From Neobacillus mesonae (GTDB taxonomy: Bacteria; Bacillota; Bacilli; Bacillales; Cytobacillaceae): a DNA stretch of 64,000 nt. Positions 24,760 to 32,618 of the stretch are shown here, in pieces. How positions within the stretch are numbered: the first letter of the stretch is position 1; every line of letters begins with the position of its first letter. The stretch covers positions 186,001-250,000 of the forward strand of contig NZ_JAMBNQ010000003.1 in assembly GCF_023715155.1 (NCBI RefSeq). The letters run 5' to 3'. Position numbers and translations under genes: made by a program. Below the pieces are notes generated by a model that had not been told where the DNA came from, ran no database searches, and saw nothing but the letters and a program-made list of their open reading frames with translations.

Positions 24760-26142
24760 ATGAATACAGTTACAGTAATAGGTGGAGGTCCTGCAGGATA
24801 CGTTGCCGCGATTACAGCGGCACAGCAGGGAAGCAATGTAATCCTTATCGAACGAAAGAACCTAGGAGGCACTTGCTTAAACGAAGGATGTATGCCAACG
24901 AAAGCACTTCTGGAAAGTGCTGCTAGATTCGAACAGGTCAAGAATGCCTATCATTTTGGCATAAGAGTCAAAGACGATGTAGCCGAAATCGATTGGCCCC
25001 AGGTGCAGCGCTATAAAAATAGTATTACAGAAAAACTTGTTCAAGGCATTCACTTTTTAATGAAAAAGAACAAGATTCAGGTAATCACTGGTGAAGCTGA
25101 ATTTATATCCAGTCAGCGAATACAAGTTAAAACGACAGCGGGAGTAGAAGAAATTCAAACGGACAAAGTCATTATTGCCACGGGGTCAGAATCAGCGAGT
25201 CTTCCTTTTGCCCCATTTGATGATTGGGTCATTGACAGCAGGCAGGCAATGACGTTGTCTGAAATTCCATCTTCTTTACTTATTATAGGAGGAGGAGTCA
25301 TTGGTTGTGAATTTGCCAGTATTTACAGTCGAATGGGATCAAAAGTGACAATTGTGGAAATGGAGGATCATCTGCTTCCAGGTGAAGATCCTGATGTTGT
25401 GTCCTTTTTAGAAAGGGCTTTGAAAAAATCAGGTGTGTCAATCTATTGTGGTTCAAGCTTATCACGAATTGATAAGGGAGACAGGGAAGCAATGATTGAA
25501 ACGAAAAAAGAAGGATTAAAAGAACTTAAGCCTGACAAAATCCTTGTTGCAATTGGCCGAAAGCCAAGTGTGGCAGGGATGAATTTAGAGAAAATAGGTG
25601 TCTCTTTCGATGAAAGGAAGGGAATTCATGTAGATGAATACATGCAGACCAACATTCCGGGAATTTATGCCTGCGGTGATGTAATTGGTGGTATACAATT
25701 GGCACACGTCGGTTTTCATGAAGGCCGGACAGCAGCAAGAAATGCATGTGGAGGGAGGGAAATGGCAAACTTGCAAGTGGTTCCCCGCTGTATTTATACT
25801 TATCCCGAAGTTGCCAGTGTAGGATTAAATGAAAAACAGGCCAAGGAAAGGTATGGCGATATTAGGACGGGACAATTCTCGTTTGCGGCCAATGGAAAAG
25901 CATTAATCAGCGGGGAAGCGGCTGGAAAGGTAAAGGTGATTGTGGAGCCGCAGTTTAATGAAATTGTGGGTATCACTATTGTTGGTCCACATGCAACGGA
26001 ATTAATTGGGCAAGGGGCCATTATGATGCAGGCCGAAATGACTGCTGAATCGATGGAGAGCTTTATTGCCGCTCATCCAACCCTATCAGAAGCGATTCAT
26101 GAGGCACTCCTTAGTGTTTCTGGTCAGCAAATCCATGCGTAG
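24760..26142 (+). CDS. Dihydrolipoamide dehydrogenase (E3)
   Basis: A 460-aa flavoprotein disulfide reductase that reoxidises the E2 lipoyl group and makes NADH. FAD is bound by VIGGGPAGYVAA near the N-terminus. The redox-active disulfide lies in GGTCLNEGCMPTKA (Cys39 and Cys44 with this start). The NAD motif is LIIGGGVIGCEFASIYSRMG, the second FAD contact is GIYACGDVIGG, and the catalytic His-Glu pair lies in AAHPTLSEAIHEA. GGAGG (24748-24752) is better spaced for this ATG than for the ATG three bases earlier. It is the only E3 in the window and probably serves the E1/E2 genes at 9478-13006. A strong terminator follows. Confidence 0.9.
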   Translation: MNTVTVIGGGPAGYVAAITAAQQGSNVILIERKNLGGTCLNEGCMPTKALLESAARFEQVKNAYHFGIRVKDDVAEIDWPQVQRYKNSITEKLVQGIHFLMKKNKIQVITGEAEFISSQRIQVKTTAGVEEIQTDKVIIATGSESASLPFAPFDDWVIDSRQAMTLSEIPSSLLIIGGGVIGCEFASIYSRMGSKVTIVEMEDHLLPGEDPDVVSFLERALKKSGVSIYCGSSLSRIDKGDREAMIETKKEGLKELKPDKILVAIGRKPSVAGMNLEKIGVSFDERKGIHVDEYMQTNIPGIYACGDVIGGIQLAHVGFHEGRTAARNACGGREMANLQVVPRCIYTYPEVASVGLNEKQAKERYGDIRTGQFSFAANGKALISGEAAGKVKVIVEPQFNEIVGITIVGPHATELIGQGAIMMQAEMTAESMESFIAAHPTLSEAIHEALLSVSGQQIHA

Positions 26143-26159
26143 TATATGTTTGTAGATGA

Positions 26160-26196
26160 AAAACACTGCAGCTGAAATTTCAAACTGCAGTGTTTT
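26160..26196. terminator. Bidirectional intrinsic terminator closing the catabolic cluster
   Basis: AAAACACTGCAG (26160-26171) pairs exactly with 26185-26196 around a 13-base loop, followed by CTATTTTTTATA. It lies between the E3 gene and a convergent SDR gene and can serve both. Confidence 0.9.
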
Positions 26197-26213
26197 CTAT
26201 TTTTTATACATAA

Positions 26214-26966
26214 TTATTGTTCTTTCATATGGTACACTTTACCGTTTTCTAGATTACCGCTTAGAACTAAGTCAATAAGATAGTTTGCGGCATCTTCTAC
26301 CTGTACGATTCTTGTTTTTTTCTTATATTCTTTATCTTTGTCAATTTCTTTAAACGCATCCTTGAAAGCGGTCCTGACAGTTTCATGCATCTTTGTATCC
26401 ATCACACCGGGATTGAAGGCGATTATTTTATTTTTCGTCTTCTTTTCCTTCTGCTCAATAGCCGCCGTTTTTGTAAACATATTAAGTGCAGACTTAGAAC
26501 TGCAATAAACACTCCACCCTTCAATTGGACGATTGGCTGCTCCAGACGTAATATTAATGACCTGAATAGGCGTACTGGCAAGATGTGCCTCTTTAAAAAG
26601 TAGATTTGTAATCAGTATGGGTGCCACTAAATTGACTTTTATATTGCGAACCATTGGGGTTAAATCTAGATTCCCGACATTTTCAATTGGTTCAATTATA
26701 CCGGCATTATTAAACAGTAATATTTCTTCCGGTTCTTTTTCAAAAATATAATGATTGATAAACATGAACACTTCCTCCACTTCTTTTTCTAAAGAAAGGT
26801 TGCAGGAAAAGTGATGGTAGAAAGTTTTCTTTTCTTGTGCCAGTTTTTTAAGGTCCTCATTTTCCGTACGAGAAACAGATACAATGGCAATTTGCTCATT
26901 GATTAAACGTTTGGCTATAGCTTCCCCTAAACCTTTGGAAGCCCCGGTCACAATGGCATATTTCAT
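26214..26966 (-). CDS. SDR-family oxidoreductase, benzil-reductase (YueD) like
   Basis: A 250-aa short-chain dehydrogenase. The N-terminal cofactor motif is TGASKGLGEAIA, with NNAGIIEP as the second motif and catalytic Ser/Tyr/Lys in ITSGAANRPIEGWSVYCSSK. Overall layout recalls sepiapterin-reductase-like Bacillus enzymes described as (S)-benzoin-forming benzil reductases (YueD). The natural substrate is unknown. It is transcribed leftward from its own promoter region, with AGGGGGAGCTGTC before the ATG. It is probably unrelated to the catabolic cluster. Confidence 0.8.
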   Translation of the reverse strand: MKYAIVTGASKGLGEAIAKRLINEQIAIVSVSRTENEDLKKLAQEKKTFYHHFSCNLSLEKEVEEVFMFINHYIFEKEPEEILLFNNAGIIEPIENVGNLDLTPMVRNIKVNLVAPILITNLLFKEAHLASTPIQVINITSGAANRPIEGWSVYCSSKSALNMFTKTAAIEQKEKKTKNKIIAFNPGVMDTKMHETVRTAFKDAFKEIDKDKEYKKKTRIVQVEDAANYLIDLVLSGNLENGKVYHMKEQ

Positions 26967-27106
26967 GACAGCTCCCCCTATCGCAGAGTTTATGTAAAGT
27001 TTCTTATCATATTGTATGTTGCCGCAGTGGTTAAATCAACTTTAAAGAGGGGAGGACTTTAAGCTTCTTTGTTCGTTAACTGAGGATGGGGGGTACCTCT
27101 TAGCCA

Positions 27107-27889
27107 TTACAATTTTCCTGTGAACTGAAACGCCAGCACAACAAGCCCCAATACCCACACGTAGATGGCAAACGGTTTTAATGAGTGCTTTTTCAAAAAG
27201 CGAATCATCCATTTGACCGCAACATAGCCAAAAAAAGCAGAGGAAGCGATTCCGACCAGGAGAGCCGATAATGAGATTTGCTCCCCGCCGCCGCTGATTA
27301 AATCCTTCGTTTGTAAGACAACTGCACCAGCAATGGCAGGTGTGGATAATAAAAATGAAAAATATGCGGCGGTTTCACGGTCCAATTTACGCCAAAGTGC
27401 AGCCACAATCGTCATGCCGGAACGGGAAATGGCAGGTAGAATGGCCACGGCCTGAAACGAGCCGATTATAAAGGCATCTCTATAGGTGATGTCGTCCATC
27501 CGTTTATAACCGTTTTTGGCGGAATCCGCCATCCAAAGGAATAAACCTGTCAGCAGAAACTCCCATCCGATTGTCACCCCGGTTTTTGAAATATCTTCAA
27601 TGTAGTCTTTAAAACCAAGCCCAATAATAACAGCAGGAATTGTGCCGACAATTAATAAAAAGGTTAATTTACTAAAGGGGTTTCGAATGATTTTCAGAAA
27701 CTCGTCCTTATAAAAGATAAATACAGCGATTAATGTGCCGACATGGAGCATGGTATCGAGCAGAAGTCCTGCTTCCTGCAAACCAAATAAATTTCTTCCT
27801 AAATATAAATGCCCCGTACTGGATATGGGTAAAAACTCTGTTAAGCCTTGAATAATTCCAAGAATAAGTGCCTCAAGTTTTGTTAACAT
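27107..27889 (-). CDS. uppP: Undecaprenyl-diphosphatase UppP (BacA family)
   Basis: A 260-aa polytopic membrane protein that removes the terminal phosphate of undecaprenyl diphosphate, recycling the lipid carrier of cell-wall synthesis. The two family motifs are clear: QGLTEFLPISSTGHL near the N-terminus and AVAILPAISRSGMT in the middle. The open frame extends upstream to 28003, but AGAGGGACGAT precedes the ATG at 27889 and the product MLTKLEALILG starts like known UppP proteins. It is divergent from the DUF4931 gene. Confidence 0.93.
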   Translation of the reverse strand: MLTKLEALILGIIQGLTEFLPISSTGHLYLGRNLFGLQEAGLLLDTMLHVGTLIAVFIFYKDEFLKIIRNPFSKLTFLLIVGTIPAVIIGLGFKDYIEDISKTGVTIGWEFLLTGLFLWMADSAKNGYKRMDDITYRDAFIIGSFQAVAILPAISRSGMTIVAALWRKLDRETAAYFSFLLSTPAIAGAVVLQTKDLISGGGEQISLSALLVGIASSAFFGYVAVKWMIRFLKKHSLKPFAIYVWVLGLVVLAFQFTGKL

Positions 27890-28038
27890 ATCGTCCCTCT
27901 CATTTCCATGAAGTTTTAGCCTGTACCATATTGATATGCAAAAAACTAACAGGCTATGAAAATAACAAATCAAAATGTGTGCAATCGAACCGCTTTCTCC
28001 CATAAAATAGAATCATAATCATTCGAAGGGAGATAAGC

Positions 28039-28821
28039 ATGGTGGAAACAAAACATCTTCACTTTAATACGTCAATTGGTGTACAAAAGCCTGAAAATAT
28101 TCGTAACAAAACAACGGCCTGTCCTTTTTGTGCCAGGAACGAACTTACGAATATCATTGATGTGGAAGAACCTATTATTCTCTTGAAAAATAAATATCCA
28201 GTTTTGGAGAATGCTTATCAAACCGTGTTAATCGAAACAGACGATTGTCATGGGGACCTTTCGACTTATTCAAAGGAATATCTGCACAAATTAATTCAGT
28301 TTGGGATCAAGCATTGGCTTGAGATGGAAGAATCGGGCGCTTACCGTTCAGTTATTTTCTTTAAGAATCATGGACCATTATCTGGAGGGTCATTATCTCA
28401 TCCACATATGCAAATCATTGGCTTTCATGAGATTGACTATAAGCAAAAAGTTTTCCCGGAAATGTTTGAAGGAATTGTCATTGCAGAAGAGGAAGACGGC
28501 ACTCGTTTTACATTATCAACAAAACCCCGTGTCGGCTTTTACGAATTTAATATGGAGATGTCCGATTCATGTTATCAAAAAAGATTCTCGGAGTATTTGC
28601 AAATCGCTGTGCATTACATTCTGAATCACTTTCCGTTTAAGGCTAATAGTTATAATGTCTTTTTTTATCATATTGATAGAAAAATATTCGCTAAAGTGGT
28701 GCCGCGCTTTGTGACGACTCCTTTGTTTATCGGCTATGGTTTGCCGCAGGTGCCCAGCAATCTGGAATGGATGGCAGGGGAAATTGAACGTATCTATTTT
28801 AATGTACCTCAAACGGCTTAG
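28039..28821 (+). CDS. DUF4931 protein, GalT-like HIT-superfamily nucleotidyltransferase/hydrolase
   Basis: A 260-aa protein similar to the DUF4931 group and to galactose-1-phosphate uridylyltransferases. A zinc-binding-like CPFC lies at about residues 29-32, and the active-site motif HPHMQ of the HIT superfamily is at about 121-125 (GGSLSHPHMQIIG). The first His of the HxHxQ motif is the nucleotidylated residue in GalT. Physiological role is unknown. GAAGGGAGATAAGC precedes the ATG, and the gene is divergent from uppP. Confidence 0.75.
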   Translation: MVETKHLHFNTSIGVQKPENIRNKTTACPFCARNELTNIIDVEEPIILLKNKYPVLENAYQTVLIETDDCHGDLSTYSKEYLHKLIQFGIKHWLEMEESGAYRSVIFFKNHGPLSGGSLSHPHMQIIGFHEIDYKQKVFPEMFEGIVIAEEEDGTRFTLSTKPRVGFYEFNMEMSDSCYQKRFSEYLQIAVHYILNHFPFKANSYNVFFYHIDRKIFAKVVPRFVTTPLFIGYGLPQVPSNLEWMAGEIERIYFNVPQTA

Positions 28822-28948
28822 AAAAGGGAATCCATGGGGTAAATGGCAATAGTAAATATAGTCAGACGTTATTTAGAAGTTGTGATTTCCCCTTTTTAAA
28901 AATATAATGTAGGAATGTACAAGTTTTATTATCAAGGTGGAGACCATC

Positions 28949-30118
28949 ATGACTTCCAATAAAAATTCAACTTCGAATCTGGACTATAGTCTTGTTCTTA
29001 TACTAATGCTTCTGTTTCTGGCCAGCTGTGCGGCGATTTATAGTGCCCAGCAAAGCGGGCAGTATGATCGGAACTTTTTAGTGATGCAAATTGCCTGGTA
29101 TGTGGTCGGCAGTATTATCATCAGTGTGGTGATGCGGTTTGACTCCGACCAATTGCGTAAGCTGACATGGTATGCCTACGGATTTGGCGTTGTCGTTTTG
29201 ATTCTATTAATTATTGCACCGGAAAGTATTGCTCCAAGAATCAATGGTTCTAAAAACTGGTTTCAGCTTCCTGGAATAGGAACGATTCAGCCTTCAGAGT
29301 TTATGAAAATATTCTTGATTCTTGCGTTAGCCCGCGTAATTGATGATCATCATCAAAAAAACGTGATAAAGACGCTGCAAACCGATTTTTGGCTGTTAAT
29401 AAAGCTGGGAATGGTGACTATGGTGCCGCTTGGCCTAATCATTAAAGAGGACTTGGGAACTGGACTTGTTTTTTTAGCGATTTTACTAGGAATGATTTTT
29501 ATTTCGGGGATTACATGGAAGATGCTTGTCCCCATGTTTTCTGCAGCAACCCTATTGATTGGGACCATTTTTTATTTTGTGCTATGGAAGCCGGACATTT
29601 TGGAAAAATACCTCGGGGTAAAGCAATATCAATTTGGCCGTATTTATTCTTGGCTTGACCCCTATAATTATCAAAGTTCAGCAGGATATCAGCTGATTAA
29701 ATCGATGCTGGCAATTGGTTCAGGACAAACGAACGGAAAAGGGATCGGGAACCGCGAAGTGTATTTACCGGAAAGCCAGACAGACTTTATTTTCAGCGTT
29801 GTCGGTGAGGAATATGGTTTTATTGGTGCAAGTGTCCTCATAAGTTTGTTTTTCTTGTTAATTTACCATATTACTAAGGTTGGAATGGAAACAAAGAATC
29901 CATTTTACACTTATATATGTGTCGGGGTTATCAGCATGATTACGTTCCACGTATTTCAAAATATCGGCATGACCATCGGCGTGCTGCCGATTACCGGTAT
30001 TCCGCTTCCATTTATCAGCTATGGAGGCAGTGCTTTAATGGGAAATATGCTGGCAGTTGGGTTAATTTTTTCGATCCGTTATCATTATAAGAAATATATG
30101 TTTTCCACCGATTCTTAA
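28949..30118 (+). CDS. SEDS-family cell-wall polymerase (RodA/FtsW/SpoVE type)
   Basis: A 389-aa membrane protein with about ten hydrophobic segments. Signature SEDS sequences are RINGSKNWFQLPGIGTIQPS (extracytoplasmic loop), EDLGTGLVFL, NREVYLPESQTDFIFSVVGE and ITGIPLPFISYGGSAL. SEDS proteins polymerise glycan strands with a class B PBP. Sequence alone does not say whether this is the elongation, division or sporulation version, and no PBP is adjacent. The GTG at 28937 is in frame, but AAGGTGGAG (28934-28942) is spaced for the ATG at 28949. A terminator shared with the convergent symporter follows. Confidence 0.88.
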   Translation: MTSNKNSTSNLDYSLVLILMLLFLASCAAIYSAQQSGQYDRNFLVMQIAWYVVGSIIISVVMRFDSDQLRKLTWYAYGFGVVVLILLIIAPESIAPRINGSKNWFQLPGIGTIQPSEFMKIFLILALARVIDDHHQKNVIKTLQTDFWLLIKLGMVTMVPLGLIIKEDLGTGLVFLAILLGMIFISGITWKMLVPMFSAATLLIGTIFYFVLWKPDILEKYLGVKQYQFGRIYSWLDPYNYQSSAGYQLIKSMLAIGSGQTNGKGIGNREVYLPESQTDFIFSVVGEEYGFIGASVLISLFFLLIYHITKVGMETKNPFYTYICVGVISMITFHVFQNIGMTIGVLPITGIPLPFISYGGSALMGNMLAVGLIFSIRYHYKKYMFSTDS

Positions 30119-30125
30119 AGACGAC

Positions 30126-30157
30126 AAAAAGAGCAGGATGCAGATCCTGCTCTTTTT
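30126..30157. terminator. Bidirectional intrinsic terminator
   Basis: AAAAAGAGCAGGAT (30126-30139) pairs exactly with 30144-30157 around GCAG. The A and T tracts at both ends serve the convergent SEDS and symporter genes. Confidence 0.95.
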
Positions 30158-30160
30158 ACT

Positions 30161-31516
30161 TTAGACGTTTACTCCTTGATTCTTTTGCTGTAATTTTTCC
30201 TGTGCCCGCAGCTGTTTAAATGATCTTGTTTCAGCTACAACAATACCTGACAGGAAGACAAGTCCGATTAAGTTCGGAATGGCCATTAAGGCATTAAAGA
30301 TATCGGCAATGGTCCAAACCATACCTAAATTCATGCCTGCACCAAGTAAAACAGTAGCAACATAAATCACACGGTAGATGGTAATGGATTTAGTACCAAA
30401 CAAGTATTCAAAACATTTTTCCCCGTAATAAGCCCATCCTAACACAGTCGAGTAGGCAAAAAGGATAATGCCGATTGTAACGATCCAGCCGCCTCCTGGA
30501 AGCAGAGCATCGAAAGTTTGTGTTGTCAATGCAGCTCCAGTCGGCCCGTCCATATACATACCGCCCATGACAAGCGTGATACCGGTGATAGAACAAACAA
30601 CAATGGTATCAAGGAATGTTCCGGTCATGGAAATAAGTGCTTGGCGTCCCGGATGATCGGTCTTAGCAGCAGCTGCCGCAATCGGAGCAGAACCCATTCC
30701 TGCTTCGTTCGAGAATACCCCGCGTGCCACTCCGTAACGGATTACGGAACCAATTGCACCGCCGGCTACAGCCTGGCCTGAAAATGCATCTGAAAAAATC
30801 AATCCTACTGCATGTGGAACAAGATCAAGATTCATAAAAATAATAGCAAGTCCGCCTAATACATAAAAAATGGCCATAACTGGTACAAAATAAGAAGTTA
30901 CTCTTCCAATACTTTGAATTCCGCCTAAAATGACGAGAGCCGTAAAGACAGTTAAAATAACTCCTGTTATCCAAGGATTTAATCCAAAGCTGGTTTTAAC
31001 TGCATCGGCAACTGAATTGGATTGAACAGAGCTGCCGATTCCAAATGCGGCAACGGAACCAAAAAGGGCAAACAGGACTGCAAGCCATTTCCATCCTAAT
31101 CCTTTTTCAATGTAATACATCGGACCGCCGGCCATTTGGCCATTTTTTCCTACAATCCGGTATTTAACTGCTAAAATGGCTTCTGAATATTTGGTTGCCA
31201 TACCAACAAGTGCTGTAATCCACATCCATAATACGGCACCAGGTCCTCCCAGCACAACAGCGGTAGCAACACCAGCAATATTACCGGTACCAATCGTTGC
31301 AGCGAGTGCTGTCATTAATGCCTGAAAGTGTGAGATATCACCATCAGAGGTGTGATCTTGATCCTTTTTCGAGAAAGCAAGCTTTAAAGCATAAGGCAAA
31401 CTAGAGAATTGATAAAAGCCCAGCCGTAATGTAAGCAAAAGCCCGGTTCCCACAATGAGGATTAATGTTGGAGGCCCCCACACAACACCGCCTAACCATT
31501 CTAGAAAATCTGCCAT
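30161..31516 (-). CDS. AGCS-family sodium:amino-acid symporter
   Basis: A 451-aa membrane protein of the alanine/glycine:cation symporter family, with about ten helices. Diagnostic segments are ALAATIGTGNIAGVATAVVLGGPGAVLWMW (about residues 69-98), GGPMYYIEKGLGWKWLA and GVFSNEAGMGSAPIAAAAAKT. Relatives carry alanine, glycine or glutamine with Na+. The specific amino acid is not decided by sequence here. AAGGGATGGTGGAATGA precedes the ATG. The upstream 450 bases contain a palindrome that may regulate it. Confidence 0.9.
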   Translation of the reverse strand: MADFLEWLGGVVWGPPTLILIVGTGLLLTLRLGFYQFSSLPYALKLAFSKKDQDHTSDGDISHFQALMTALAATIGTGNIAGVATAVVLGGPGAVLWMWITALVGMATKYSEAILAVKYRIVGKNGQMAGGPMYYIEKGLGWKWLAVLFALFGSVAAFGIGSSVQSNSVADAVKTSFGLNPWITGVILTVFTALVILGGIQSIGRVTSYFVPVMAIFYVLGGLAIIFMNLDLVPHAVGLIFSDAFSGQAVAGGAIGSVIRYGVARGVFSNEAGMGSAPIAAAAAKTDHPGRQALISMTGTFLDTIVVCSITGITLVMGGMYMDGPTGAALTTQTFDALLPGGGWIVTIGIILFAYSTVLGWAYYGEKCFEYLFGTKSITIYRVIYVATVLLGAGMNLGMVWTIADIFNALMAIPNLIGLVFLSGIVVAETRSFKQLRAQEKLQQKNQGVNV

Positions 31517-31967
31517 TCATTCCACCATCCCTTATCTTTTTATAGGTAAAACCGCCTATATTAGGCAAAAAGCAAAATATTCTAATAATATATTAAAATA
31601 TTAGCAGTGCTTTTGCAATATTAAGAATCTTGTAAATTGGATAAAAACACCGGTCATCTGTCAACTGTTATAAATAAAGGTGAAGTAACTATGATTTGTT
31701 ATATAACAAAAATTATAACCTAACAATTCTGATAGTGTCTATTATTTTTTTAGAAAAGATTCTATTTTCTAATAAGTAAAATAAAAGTATAGCTTATAAG
31801 ATTGGATATATTTGACCGTTTTCCCCTTTCATAAACAACATTTCTCTAATTATTGATATACTAAAAACAGCGCTGATTTCGTTCTGTGAATAAAGTTAAA
31901 CTTCAATAAGCAGGAGCTTTACTGCCCGTTACGGCGGGATAAATTTTCAAGGAGGGAAAATACACAC
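31517..31967. other. 451-bp divergent intergenic region
   Basis: No gene is visible. It separates the leftward symporter from the rightward DUF2573 gene and should hold both promoters. It includes GCCTA-TAT-TAGGC (31553-31565), the perfect 16-bp palindrome at 31695-31710, and CCCGTTACGGCGGG just before the DUF2573 gene, which resembles part of the structured repeat at 35270-35354. Confidence 0.5.
31695..31710. promoter_or_regulatory. Perfect 16-bp palindrome, candidate operator
   Basis: TTTGTTATATAACAAA is an exact palindrome in the divergent promoter region. The size and symmetry fit a dimeric repressor site. No regulator is adjacent and the regulator is unknown. Confidence 0.4.
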
Positions 31968-32219
31968 ATGGAGAAAGAATTTGTTCAGCAGCTTGATGCT
32001 TTGCTTGAAAAATATAGCGAGCTTTTAGTAGGGGAAACGAATGAGGAAACGAAAGAAAAAGTGAAGGCATGGGCCATGTATACCCATATTGCGAAATCCA
32101 TGCCGCCGCTCATTTCCCATTGGAGTGCCTTGTATCCCAATGCACGGGCGGAAATGAAGGAGATTATCCAAGAAATTAAGGATCTTAACGAACAGCATCG
32201 GAAATCGACGAAAAAATAA
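31968..32219 (+). CDS. yusU: DUF2573 small protein, YusU-like
   Basis: An 83-aa acidic-basic helical protein. The sequence MEKEFVQQLDALLEKYSELL, followed by SHWSALYPNARAEMKEII, matches the small DUF2573 group, for which B. subtilis YusU is the reference name as far as I recall. No function is known. CAAGGAGGGAAAATACACAC precedes the ATG. The neighbourhood of fad, gcvH and yus genes supports the assignment. Confidence 0.65.
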   Translation: MEKEFVQQLDALLEKYSELLVGETNEETKEKVKAWAMYTHIAKSMPPLISHWSALYPNARAEMKEIIQEIKDLNEQHRKSTKK

Positions 32220-32234
32220 TAATTTGAAATCGAA

Positions 32235-32260
32235 AGGCACCATTTGCAGGAATGGTGCCT
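32235..32260. terminator. Bidirectional intrinsic terminator
   Basis: AGGCACCATT (32235-32244) pairs exactly with 32251-32260 around TGCAGG, between two convergent small genes. The T-runs are modest. Confidence 0.75.
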
Positions 32261-32267
32261 AAGTTGT

Positions 32268-32402
32268 TTAATCTTTTTTGTATTGGCTGTTCTGGCTGTT
32301 TTGTTTGTCAATCCCGCTTGCTTCACGGCCGGGACCGGCATTGCCTTTGACACTGGCTGCACTGACCCCTGCTTTAGAAGGGTCCTTCTTCATTCTTGCC
32401 AT
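32268..32402 (-). CDS. yuzL: YuzL-like small protein (44 aa)
   Basis: A 44-codon gene too short for most gene finders. The product starts MARMKKDPSKAGVSAASVKG and ends SQNSQYKKD, which I recognise as the small YuzL family of Bacillaceae; function is unknown. GAGGTGATGAAA before the ATG is a good ribosome binding site. The strongly biased small-residue and lysine composition resembles small spore or stress proteins, but this is not evidence of such a role. It is convergent with the DUF2573 gene and shares the terminator at 32235-32260. Confidence 0.75.
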   Translation of the reverse strand: MARMKKDPSKAGVSAASVKGNAGPGREASGIDKQNSQNSQYKKD

Positions 32403-32504
32403 TTTCATCACCTCAGCTTTAGGTTGCCCTTTGACGCTAAAATTATCTTCAGCAAAAGTGAGGATTTATTATTCAAAAAAATTTAAATTTTCCACTTTTA
32501 CTGA

Positions 32505-32597
32505 TTGCGAAATTTTTCAAAATATTTTATAGTAAAGATAACGGAACTCATTCAAGGGTAAATTTTTTTGAGCAAAAAATGAATGAGTGTTCATTCA
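32505..32597 (+). promoter_or_regulatory. fadN promoter and FadR operator
   Basis: TTGCGA (32505-32510), a 17-base spacer and TATAGT (32528-32533) form a good sigma-A promoter. TGAATGA-GTGT-TCATTCA (32580-32597) is an exact 7-4-7 inverted repeat that fits the Bacillus FadR consensus TGAATGAMTANTCATTCA apart from spacer bases. An extra half site TCATTCA lies at 32548-32554. FadR, a TetR-type repressor relieved by long-chain acyl-CoA, is the expected regulator. Confidence 0.85.
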
Positions 32598-32618
32598 AAG
32601 TTCGTAAAGGGGGAGACA

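Noticed and set aside
27890-28003. 38-codon N-terminal extension of uppP
   Set aside because: A good ribosome binding site and the normal UppP N-terminus point to 27889.
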